Shown one piece after another: positions 1-5,345 of a stretch of 5,345 nt of DNA. The notes beneath the pieces are model-generated. The model worked only from the letters and a program-made list of their open reading frames with translations. It was not told where the DNA came from and ran no database searches. The DNA is taken from NCBI GenBank assembly GCA_019246575.1, contig JAFAQG010000236.1:1-5345 (forward strand). The letters are read 5' to 3'. The translations under genes were made by a program, and so were the position numbers. Source of the DNA: Acidobacteriaceae bacterium (GTDB taxonomy: Bacteria > Acidobacteriota > Terriglobia > Bryobacterales > Bryobacteraceae). Within the stretch, counting starts at the first letter, position 1. Every line of letters starts with the position of its first letter.

Positions 1-3000
1 AATTAGGCCGCTGAGAGCCGCTACCGGTACCGGCACGGTCGCCCGAAATGGTGACGGTGAACGGAAACCCACTGGCAATAATCGCATTGCCCGACGTTTC
101 CCAGTGGTTGATGATGGCACGTAAGATGGCGCTGCCGTGATGAAGCGATGGAACATCATACACATAGCTGAACGTGAAGTTGTGAGGCTGATCGTAGCTA
201 CTCAAGCCTTCTTCGTTTGGCTGACGAAACGGATCTTGGCCGACGTTAAAGACCAGGGATTTCGACCATGTATAGGAGGCTTGCAGAAAGAGTCCGTGAC
301 TCATACGGCGACTGAGGAACGTTTGCAAGGCATTATAGGAAGCAGATCCGTTGCGCTCATCGTAGGTGATGTTGCCGTAACCGAGATACGGCCGTACATT
401 GTTCACATTCACCGTTCCCTGTGCCACGGCCAAATTGGGCTGCGGCTGATTCAGGTTCGGCTCCTGATCGAGATGAACCGCACGATTACCCGCATAGGAA
501 ACAGAGAGCAGCAGTTGACCAGGCAATTGCTGCTGCACGCCGAAACTCCATTGGTGGACGGTGGGGTATAGAAAATTGGCATCAAAGGCTTGCAAATTGG
601 CCGGGAAGATACGTTGTGTTCCGCCGGTTGGATTGCTCAGAAACGTGTTATAGATGCTAACGGAGCTGGTGAAGGGCGGGTTGGTACGCAGATTCTCCTG
701 GTTAGTATTGTCCCAGTGATAAAAAATTCCACAACCACCGCGAATCACTGTTTTGCTGCTGCCGCCTGGCGACCAGGCGAAACCGACTCTTGGCCCGGGC
801 ATATCATAGTGGCTGCGCACGAGTGCACGGGGCAGGGAAAGGCCCTGCAAGTTTGTGGGCGTGAAGATGCCATTCAAGGGATTGCCGGTGCCTGCTACGA
901 TCTGACCATTGCTCAATAATTGTGGCGCTTGTGCGGCTTGATACAGTTGTGGGGCAAATCCAGAAATGTTGTTGTATTTTTCGTAGCCGATCGGGGCACC
1001 TTTGAACATCGTCCATCGCAGTCCTAGGTTCAAGGTGAGAGTCGGTGTGACCTTCCAATCGTCCTGCACATAGAGTTCGTACGAATTAGAAAAGAAATAG
1101 CCATTAGGCGCAGCGGACGATTCGGTGTAGCTGAAGGCGTCGCCAAGCAAAAAATCCGCCGCTGCATTGCCTGTGAAATTGCCATTGAAAACAAAGGCCC
1201 CTTGGGTATTGACAGCGCCGTAATCGAATTTCTGCAGACGGAGAATATCGAGCCCCGTTTGGATCGTGTGTTTTCCCATGACATGCGTCAGGTCGTCCTT
1301 CCATTCGAAGATGTTGTTGAAGTTGGGATTCGGGCTGCCGATACCGATATTGCTGAAGCCGCTGATCGTGATGTCGGGAGGCGCTTGGAACAGATTGCCA
1401 GGCAGTGCTTCGGGAATGTTGATGCCAGCCCGCGAAGCGGCCGCACCGGTGGGATACGTAAGAATCTGGTTGCGCGAGAAGCCTGCAGTAAAAACGTTGG
1501 TGGTAGCGGGATTGATGGTCCAGAGTAAGCGTGCGATCGCGTTGTAGCCGGGCTTACCCAGGAAGCCGGGCTGGGTGGGAAAGCTGGCGTTCGAGGGAGC
1601 GTAGATCGCCTCGTTCTCATACCATTGATCATGTGCATAGCGAAGCGTGAGTAACACCTTCGATGTGATTTGTTGGTCCAGCCGGGCGAGATCCTCATGC
1701 CAGCGGCTGGCAGTATTAGGAGAAATGACATAGTTGGCGCTCCCGGTACTGTTCGGCAAGGGGTAAAAGAGCCGAAGAAGCGTCAGGGCATTCGGATCGA
1801 GCAGGCTGGTCGGGATCGTATTGTTTGGAAACGTGTTGGAAGTTCCGGGGACTCTAATGCTGCTCGTAAAGATCCCCTGCCGCTGTGCTGCCGTCAGGGT
1901 AGTAGCGGTAAATGTGCTTTGCGGCGGAGTAGTGTAATTCACCAACTGTGGGCCTTGCCGTCGATTCCAGCCTTCGGAAATGAAAAAAAACGTTTTGTTT
2001 TTGTCCGTGTTGTAGTACCCGGGAATATAGATGGGGCCACCCAGAGTGACCCCAAACATGTTCTGCTGAAACTTGGCACGCCGCGAATCGAAAAAATTGC
2101 GTGCGTTCAAATCGGTGTTTCCAAACACCTCGTAGAGATCGCCGTGAAAATCGGCACCGCCGGATTTGGTGGTTACGTTGACCAGCCCATAGCCGAAACT
2201 GCCCTCGCTGGCTGCGAAGTTGCTGGTCTTCACTTGGACTTCAGCAATGGCGTCCATCGGCGGGAAGAGATTTAGGCCGCGATTTCCCCCTGTGTCCATA
2301 GCCAGTACACCGTCATAGGTGAATTTGGTGCTGTTCACGCGGCCGCCATTCACCGACATGAGCGGGTTGCCTTCCTGCCCGACACCCATCCGGCGGCCGG
2401 TTTGGGCAGAAGCTACTCCCGGGCTCAGGGTGAGGAACTGCGAGAAGTTTCTGCCATTCAGTGAGAGTTCGCTGACCTGTGCTCCCGTAATGAGATTGCT
2501 GAGTTCGCCATTTTCGGTTTGTAAGGGAGGCGGCGCGGCAGTGACCGTCACCGATTCCTGAGTGGAGCCGAGTTGCAAAATCGCGTCTACCTTGGTAACG
2601 GAGTCTGTGTCCAAATGGACGTGTTCCTGAACCAGTTTCTTGAAGCCCGTGCTTTCCACGGAAATCTGGTAATCGCCGATCGGCATGTTGGAAAACACGT
2701 AGCTCCCGGAGGTGTCGGTCTGTATGGTATGTGGGAGATGGCGACTTTGGTCGGTTGCCGTTACGGTTGCGTTACTGACGGCGGCCCCTGAGGGATCGGT
2801 AACGATGCCTGTGATCGTGCCAGTGCCCATGCTTTGGGGGAAAGAGAGTTGCGGGAGTGCCGCGAGGCTTAACAGGAGAAGAAAGCTTATCGATATGCCC
2901 TTACTAGTTTCTAAGGGGATGCGTTTTCGAGTTACCATTTCTTCGCGCGGTGGGCCTTCTGTTTTTGAGAATTGCACGGCAAATATCTTCCTGACTGTAG

Positions 3001-3031
3001 CGGAAACACGCGAACTGGTGGACAGGTTCAT
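1..3031 (-). CDS. TonB-dependent receptor, Oar-like, with N-terminal carboxypeptidase-regulatory-like domain (3' end cut by window edge)
   Basis: Outer-membrane beta-barrel transporter that would take up a large substrate using TonB/ExbBD energy; the substrate is unknown. The frame is open from ATG 3031 to the left edge, 1010 codons without a stop. Residues about 45-66 form a hydrophobic signal segment. Residues 69-155 are a carboxypeptidase-regulatory-like beta-sandwich (GxVxDPSGAAVSNATV at 75-90, then TSGSYVFSNMPIGDY). ESVTVTA at 159-165 resembles a TonB box. The plug follows (LSLNGRNF 189-196, LSPGV 202-206, VNVTTKSGG 284-292). The rest is barrel, with family signatures such as LYVQDDWKVTP near 653, RGGCGIFY at 764-771, and YNALQ and SYTWSK nearer the left edge. 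Relatives usually run roughly 1100-1200 residues, so about 100 C-terminal residues are probably missing. It starts 10 bases after the sulfatase stop, so the two are probably cotranscribed. ATG 3031 has GGAG 4 bases upstream. The internal ATG at 2938 (Met32) would give a more ordinary signal peptide. The family is certain, the ligand is not. Confidence 0.95.
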   Translation of the reverse strand, partial: MNLSTSSRVSATVRKIFAVQFSKTEGPPREEMVTRKRIPLETSKGISISFLLLLSLAALPQLSFPQSMGTGTITGIVTDPSGAAVSNATVTATDQSRHLPHTIQTDTSGSYVFSNMPIGDYQISVESTGFKKLVQEHVHLDTDSVTKVDAILQLGSTQESVTVTAAPPPLQTENGELSNLITGAQVSELSLNGRNFSQFLTLSPGVASAQTGRRMGVGQEGNPLMSVNGGRVNSTKFTYDGVLAMDTGGNRGLNLFPPMDAIAEVQVKTSNFAASEGSFGYGLVNVTTKSGGADFHGDLYEVFGNTDLNARNFFDSRRAKFQQNMFGVTLGGPIYIPGYYNTDKNKTFFFISEGWNRRQGPQLVNYTTPPQSTFTATTLTAAQRQGIFTSSIRVPGTSNTFPNNTIPTSLLDPNALTLLRLFYPLPNSTGSANYVISPNTASRWHEDLARLDQQITSKVLLTLRYAHDQWYENEAIYAPSNASFPTQPGFLGKPGYNAIARLLWTINPATTNVFTAGFSRNQILTYPTGAAASRAGINIPEALPGNLFQAPPDITISGFSNIGIGSPNPNFNNIFEWKDDLTHVMGKHTIQTGLDILRLQKFDYGAVNTQGAFVFNGNFTGNAAADFLLGDAFSYTESSAAPNGYFFSNSYELYVQDDWKVTPTLTLNLGLRWTMFKGAPIGYEKYNNISGFAPQLYQAAQAPQLLSNGQIVAGTGNPLNGIFTPTNLQGLSLPRALVRSHYDMPGPRVGFAWSPGGSSKTVIRGGCGIFYHWDNTNQENLRTNPPFTSSVSIYNTFLSNPTGGTQRIFPANLQAFDANFLYPTVHQWSFGVQQQLPGQLLLSVSYAGNRAVHLDQEPNLNQPQPNLAVAQGTVNVNNVRPYLGYGNITYDERNGSASYNALQTFLSRRMSHGLFLQASYTWSKSLVFNVGQDPFRQPNEEGLSSYDQPHNFTFSYVYDVPSLHHGSAILRAIINHWETSGNAIIASGFPFTVTISGDRAGTGSGSQRPN

Positions 3032-3035
3032 ACTG

Positions 3036-3039
3036 CTCC
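3036..3039 (-). promoter_or_regulatory. Ribosome binding site (GGAG) for the TonB-dependent receptor
   Basis: On the minus strand GGAG lies 4 bases before ATG 3031, inside the 10-base gap after the sulfatase stop. This supports 3031 as the start rather than Met32 at 2938, which has only GAAGAA close in front. The tight spacing after the upstream TGA fits translational coupling. Confidence 0.55.
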
Positions 3040-3041
3040 GT

Positions 3042-4631
3042 TCAGTGCTTCTTAAGTGGAGGCGCCCCGACGTAAGACGAGTCCTTTGGCTGTTCATAGG
3101 CAAACTGGTCGTCGTCCTTTAAGTCTTTCTTCAGTCGCCAGAGTTCCTGTTTCAACATTGCCACCGTTTTTTGTGCTTGAGGGTCGTTATAGATGTTGTG
3201 CATCTCCTGCGGATCCGCCACAAGGTCATAGCATTCCCACTGATTTTTTTTCCAGAAGTAGATTAGCTTGTGCGTCTCTGTCCGAACTCCGTAGTGAGCG
3301 CGTGTATTGTGGTCTCCCGGATCATGGTAATAGCGGTAATACATCGCGTGTCGCCAATCTCGCGGCGTGTTCCCTTCCCATACTGGAAGAAAACTGCGGC
3401 CCTGCATATCGCTCGGCGTCGGCTGCCCGGCCAGATCCAGGAACGTAGGCGCGAAGTCGCAATTGATCCCAATAGCGCCCGAAGTGTTTCCCGGCCGGAT
3501 GTGGCCAGGCCATCGGACCAGAAAGGGCATCCGCAGTGATTCCTCGTACATAAAGCGCTTGTCGAACAGACCGTGCTCACCGAGAAAGAAACCCTGATCG
3601 CTCGTGTAGATGACCACAGTGTTGTCTCGGAGTCCATTTGCGTCCATCCAATCCAGCAATCGGCCTACATTGTCGTCCACACTCTGCACGCAGGCCAGGT
3701 AATCCTGCATGTAACGCTGATATTTCCAGTCTTCCAGTTCTTTGCCGGATAGTGTCTTCCGGACGCCGTTCACTTCTATCTCGACTTCGGTAGGTTTCAC
3801 CGCCAGCCACTGGCGCAGCTCCGCACCGGCGAGGTTTGGCGGCGGCGCAATTTTCAGATCCTGCCGGGTCAAATCACGGAAGACTGATTGCTTTTGCTCA
3901 TGAAGTGCATCGGTTCTACCCGCATAGTCGTCTCGTAACGTCGGCGGTTCCGGGATATGCTTGCCCTGAAACTGTTGACGATGTTTCTCATCGGGAGTCC
4001 ACTCCCTGTGTGGCGCCTTATGATGCGACATGAGGAAGAACGGTTTATCCTTCGGTCGTTGCTTCAAAGCGTCGATCGTAAGGTCGGTGATGATATCTGT
4101 TGCGTAGCCGTTGTACACAGTAGAACCGTCTTTGTCATAGAGAGTCGGATTGTTGTAGACCCCCTGTCCAGGCAGGATGTTCCAGTAATCGAACCCGGTC
4201 GGATCACTGCCCAGGTGCCATTTACCGATCATGGCCGTGTAATACCCGGCCTGCTGAAGCATCTTGGGGACGGTCGGTTGCGATCCGTCGAACCGATTGA
4301 ATACGGGGACGCCGTTCAGGTGACTGTACTTGCCCGTGAGGATACTCGCCCGGCTGGGTGTGCAGATGGAATTCGTCACGAAGACCCGGTCCATGCGCAT
4401 ACCTTCTTTGGCGATCCGATCCAAATTTGGCGTTTGGTTCACCTTGCTGCCGTAACAGCTGATTGCCTCCGCCGAGTGGTCATCGGTCATGATGAACAAA
4501 ATGTTCGGTCTCGCCGTGGCCGCAGATACCGATCTGGCGATCGGCAAACAGGCAAGAAACGGCGCCGTTGCGAAAGTAACGCTTTCTGCGGTAAAAGATC
4601 TTCGCGTGAGACGTACAGCTGCTTTTTTCAC
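3042..4631 (-). CDS. Tat-exported formylglycine-dependent sulfatase (S1 / alkaline phosphatase superfamily)
   Basis: Hydrolyses a sulfate ester, probably on a glycan, in the periplasm or at the cell surface; substrate not determinable from sequence. It is complete at 529 residues, normal for S1 sulfatases. The N-terminus has a twin-arginine motif (TRRSFT, residues 9-14), a moderately hydrophobic stretch and a likely cleavage site near SVSAATA (34-40). Metal ligands are in FIMTDDH (46-52; Asp50, Asp51) and YTSDQG (342-347; Asp345, Gln346). The signature CTPSRASILTG (90-100) carries Cys90, the residue matured to formylglycine, and ends at the conserved TG. GKWHL (136-140), SHHKAPH (202-208) and FDKRFMYEES (356-365) give further active-site Lys/His residues. 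All catalytic positions I can recognise are intact. The start is GTG 4631: an in-frame TAG at 4647-4649 rules out a longer protein, and GGAAAG precedes it. The receptor gene follows after 10 bases. Subfamily is not assigned; N-acetylglucosamine-6-sulfatase-like enzymes share the C-terminal motifs. Confidence 0.97.
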   Translation of the reverse strand: MKKAAVRLTRRSFTAESVTFATAPFLACLPIARSVSAATARPNILFIMTDDHSAEAISCYGSKVNQTPNLDRIAKEGMRMDRVFVTNSICTPSRASILTGKYSHLNGVPVFNRFDGSQPTVPKMLQQAGYYTAMIGKWHLGSDPTGFDYWNILPGQGVYNNPTLYDKDGSTVYNGYATDIITDLTIDALKQRPKDKPFFLMSHHKAPHREWTPDEKHRQQFQGKHIPEPPTLRDDYAGRTDALHEQKQSVFRDLTRQDLKIAPPPNLAGAELRQWLAVKPTEVEIEVNGVRKTLSGKELEDWKYQRYMQDYLACVQSVDDNVGRLLDWMDANGLRDNTVVIYTSDQGFFLGEHGLFDKRFMYEESLRMPFLVRWPGHIRPGNTSGAIGINCDFAPTFLDLAGQPTPSDMQGRSFLPVWEGNTPRDWRHAMYYRYYHDPGDHNTRAHYGVRTETHKLIYFWKKNQWECYDLVADPQEMHNIYNDPQAQKTVAMLKQELWRLKKDLKDDDQFAYEQPKDSSYVGAPPLKKH

Positions 4632-4634
4632 GAG

Positions 4635-4640
4635 CTTTCC
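4635..4640 (-). promoter_or_regulatory. Weak ribosome binding site (GGAAAG) for the sulfatase GTG start
   Basis: On the minus strand GGAAAG ends 3 bases before GTG 4631, with its GGA core 6 bases away. It is a weak match, but with the in-frame TAG 18 bases upstream it fixes the sulfatase start at this GTG. A nearby TATAGT (minus strand, just upstream) resembles a -10 box but lies too close to the start codon to leave a normal leader. Confidence 0.4.
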
Positions 4641-4652
4641 ACTATACTACTG

Positions 4653-4675
4653 CCCATCTCGTAAACCCCATCTCG
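4653..4675. repeat. 9-bp direct repeat just upstream of the sulfatase start
   Basis: CGAGATGGG (minus strand) occurs at 4667-4675 and again at 4653-4661, with a 14-base period. The pair lies 22-44 bases before the GTG start, where an operator or leader element would sit. Two copies of a 9-mer this close are unlikely by chance but could be a simple local duplication. Confidence 0.4.
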
Positions 4676-4713
4676 GAATGGAATCAATCGCTTAGCTCAA
4701 AGCTGAGGAACAG

Positions 4714-4739
4714 GTTACACCCCTCGTTACAAACGTTAC
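4714..4739. repeat. Three closely spaced GTTAC words
   Basis: GTTAC (plus strand) begins at 4714, 4726 and 4735; the last two share CGTTAC. They lie about 83-108 bases upstream of the sulfatase start, a usual place for activator sites. The word is only five bases, so the evidence is weak. Confidence 0.25.
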
Positions 4740-4743
4740 CAGA

Positions 4744-4759
4744 GGGCTCAACAGAACCC
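4744..4759 (-). other. Small stem-loop in the leader or gap
   Basis: In minus-strand RNA, GGGUUC pairs with GAGCCC (one G-U pair) around a UGUU loop. It is followed by mixed sequence, not a T run, so it does not look like an intrinsic terminator. Its role, if any, is unknown. Confidence 0.25.
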
Positions 4760-4779
4760 ATTCCAGTTTCCGGGCCATA

Positions 4780-4807
4780 CGCGGTGAACAGGCCTCGCCC
4801 CACCGCG
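4780..4807. promoter_or_regulatory. Perfect 7-bp inverted repeat, candidate operator
   Basis: CGCGGTG at 4780-4786 is mirrored exactly by CACCGCG at 4801-4807, separated by 14 bases. The half-site centres are 21 bases apart, two helical turns, so a dimeric regulator could bind both arms on one face. It could instead form an RNA hairpin. It lies about 150-175 bases upstream of the sulfatase start. Regulator unknown. Confidence 0.4.
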
Positions 4808-4865
4808 GAGAGAAGCAGAGAGAATTCGATCATCCTCAATGATTACAGAGAGATTTCAATATTTT

Positions 4866-4908
4866 GGAGGGACATATGCTCGGAACCGGAAGATTGCAAG
4901 AGTTTTGA
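4866..4908 (+). other. Strong ribosome binding site with a 10-codon reading frame; possible leader peptide or start of a decayed gene
   Basis: GGAGG at 4866-4870 stands 5 bases before ATG 4876, an ideal arrangement and the best-looking start signal in the window. The frame encodes only MLGTGRLQEF and stops at TGA 4906-4908. The stop follows a TTTT run (4903-4906); removing one T would fuse it to a downstream frame reaching TGA 5000-5002, giving 41 residues. The product would point toward the end of the quinoprotein gene, tail to tail. I do not recognise it with any confidence. It may be a chance match, a small peptide or a remnant of an inserted gene. Confidence 0.25.
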
Positions 4909-5017
4909 TCAATTCCTTCGATCTCACATTGCGCAATTTGGACGAGGTGCAAAACGAGACAGGCTGGGAGCCACAGCGTTCTGCCAAGGCTTACAACTTT
5001 GAAGACAGATTGCCAAC

Positions 5018-5345
5018 TCACGTAGGGAGCCCAAAACAAAGGATGTTCGAACCCGCAGCTACTGCAATATATTGTTTGCCGTCTATAGCAAAGGTCATCG
5101 GCGATGCTTTCATGGCGCTGTTTGTGGCGAAATGCCAAATGGCTTTGCCGGTTTTTGCGTCAGATGCGACAAACGAGCCGTCAGGGTCTGAATAAAAAAC
5201 AAGGCCACCCGCCGTGCCCAAAACGCCCGGCCACGTTTTGAGAAGAACATGGCCTAGCTGGGGAGTTTCCCAGACCATTTTACCGGTATCAATGTTGATG
5301 GCGCGCACGTATTTTTGTCCGGTTTCATCCAGGTGAGCAGAAGTG
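5018..5345 (-). CDS. PQQ-type quinoprotein beta-propeller protein, C-terminal 108 residues (5' end outside window)
   Basis: The frame is open from the right edge (first full codon at 5344) to TGA 5018-5020. The GTG at 5308 is only an internal codon, since coding similarity continues upstream of it. The visible part holds the last blades of the eight-bladed quinoprotein propeller: INIDTGKMVWE (16-26 of the fragment), GVLGTAGGLVFYSDPDGSF (40-58), the tryptophan-docking motif ASDAKTGKAIWHF (60-72), then DGKQYIAVAAGSNILCFGLP to the end. This matches the C-terminus of membrane-associated or periplasmic PQQ-dependent alcohol/methanol dehydrogenases, with no cytochrome c domain after it. Catalytic and PQQ-binding residues lie outside the window, so activity cannot be judged. 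Acidobacteria also carry related quinoproteins thought to lack the cofactor site, and this could be one. It is followed by the 386-base gap before the sulfatase. Confidence 0.88.
   Translation of the reverse strand, partial: TSAHLDETGQKYVRAINIDTGKMVWETPQLGHVLLKTWPGVLGTAGGLVFYSDPDGSFVASDAKTGKAIWHFATNSAMKASPMTFAIDGKQYIAVAAGSNILCFGLPT

Larger units (their letters stand above)
4632..5017. other. Intergenic region with small repeats, probable regulatory region of the sulfatase-receptor unit
   Basis: This gap of 386 bases separates the quinoprotein stop from the sulfatase start. No reading frame here resembles a known protein convincingly. I found no good sigma-70 or sigma-54 promoter on the minus strand and no stem-loop followed by a T run after the quinoprotein stop. 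It does contain a perfect 7-bp inverted repeat (4780-4807), a small stem-loop (4744-4759), three GTTAC words (4714-4739), a 9-bp direct repeat near the sulfatase start (4653-4675), a perfect 10-bp palindrome ATTGCGCAAT (4928-4937), and a short plus-strand frame with a strong ribosome binding site (4866-4908). Its length and structure suggest that the sulfatase operon has its own promoter here. That is inference. Confidence 0.6.

Noticed and set aside
137..571. Plus-strand open frame of 144 codons
   Set aside because: Antisense to the receptor C-terminal barrel motifs (SYTWSK, YNALQ); no start signal or family resemblance.
1288..1731. Minus-strand open frame of 147 codons in a different frame from the receptor
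   Set aside because: It overlaps conserved receptor barrel sequence out of frame and has low-complexity Ser/Thr/Arg composition typical of a shadow frame.
1670..2275. Plus-strand open frame of 201 codons
   Set aside because: It lies wholly antisense to the receptor plug and early barrel, shows no domain pattern, and is explained as a shadow of the minus-strand coding frame.
4641..4646. TATAGT as a -10 promoter box for the sulfatase
   Set aside because: It lies about 10 bases before the start codon and has no -35 match at 16-18 bases, so it would give an almost leaderless transcript lacking the ribosome binding site.
3957..4664. Plus-strand open frame of 235 codons
   Set aside because: It is antisense to the sulfatase active-site region, whose motifs are all intact on the other strand. 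No recognisable protein features.
4940..5017. Possible terminator after the quinoprotein stop (GGCT-CCC-AGCC then TGTCTCGTTTT)
   Set aside because: The stem is only four base pairs and the T run is short and displaced, so it does not meet the pattern of an intrinsic terminator.
4836..5138. Minus-strand open frame of 100 codons
   Set aside because: It overlaps the quinoprotein C-terminus out of frame and has no recognisable features.
4839..5195. Plus-strand open frame of 118 codons
   Set aside because: Its second half is antisense to well-matched quinoprotein coding sequence, and its start lacks a ribosome binding site.

Overview
The window reads as part of a free-living Gram-negative chromosome, most likely an acidobacterium of the Solibacter/Bryobacter kind. 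That is an inference from protein style: a very long Oar-like TonB-dependent receptor with an N-terminal carboxypeptidase-regulatory-like domain, a Tat-exported formylglycine sulfatase and a PQQ-type beta-propeller protein. This combination is common in that phylum. No marker gene is present to prove it.

All three recognisable genes lie on the minus strand, so the window is best read from right to left. At the right edge (5018-5345) is the C-terminal end of a quinoprotein-like beta-propeller protein whose start lies outside. A 386-base gap without a convincing gene follows (4632-5017). It holds several small repeats, including a perfect 7-bp inverted repeat, and a very short plus-strand reading frame behind a strong ribosome binding site. 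Next comes a complete 529-residue sulfatase with a GTG start (3042-4631). Only 10 bases after its stop begins the largest gene, a TonB-dependent outer-membrane receptor. It is open from 3031 through the left edge (1010 codons, no stop, C-terminus missing) and takes up more than half the window.

The sulfatase and receptor look like one transcription unit and are probably translationally coupled. The simplest joint role, by inference, is periplasmic desulfation of a sulfated glycan or other sulfate ester, with the receptor importing the substrate or its fragments across the outer membrane. The quinoprotein may be an independent upstream gene or part of the same locus; the 386-base gap with possible regulatory repeats favours a separate promoter for the sulfatase-receptor pair. 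I see no RNA genes, CRISPR array, intact insertion sequence or clear Rho-independent terminator. I do not see an obviously undescribed system. The most useful points are the coupled sulfatase-receptor pair and the structured gap in front of it.
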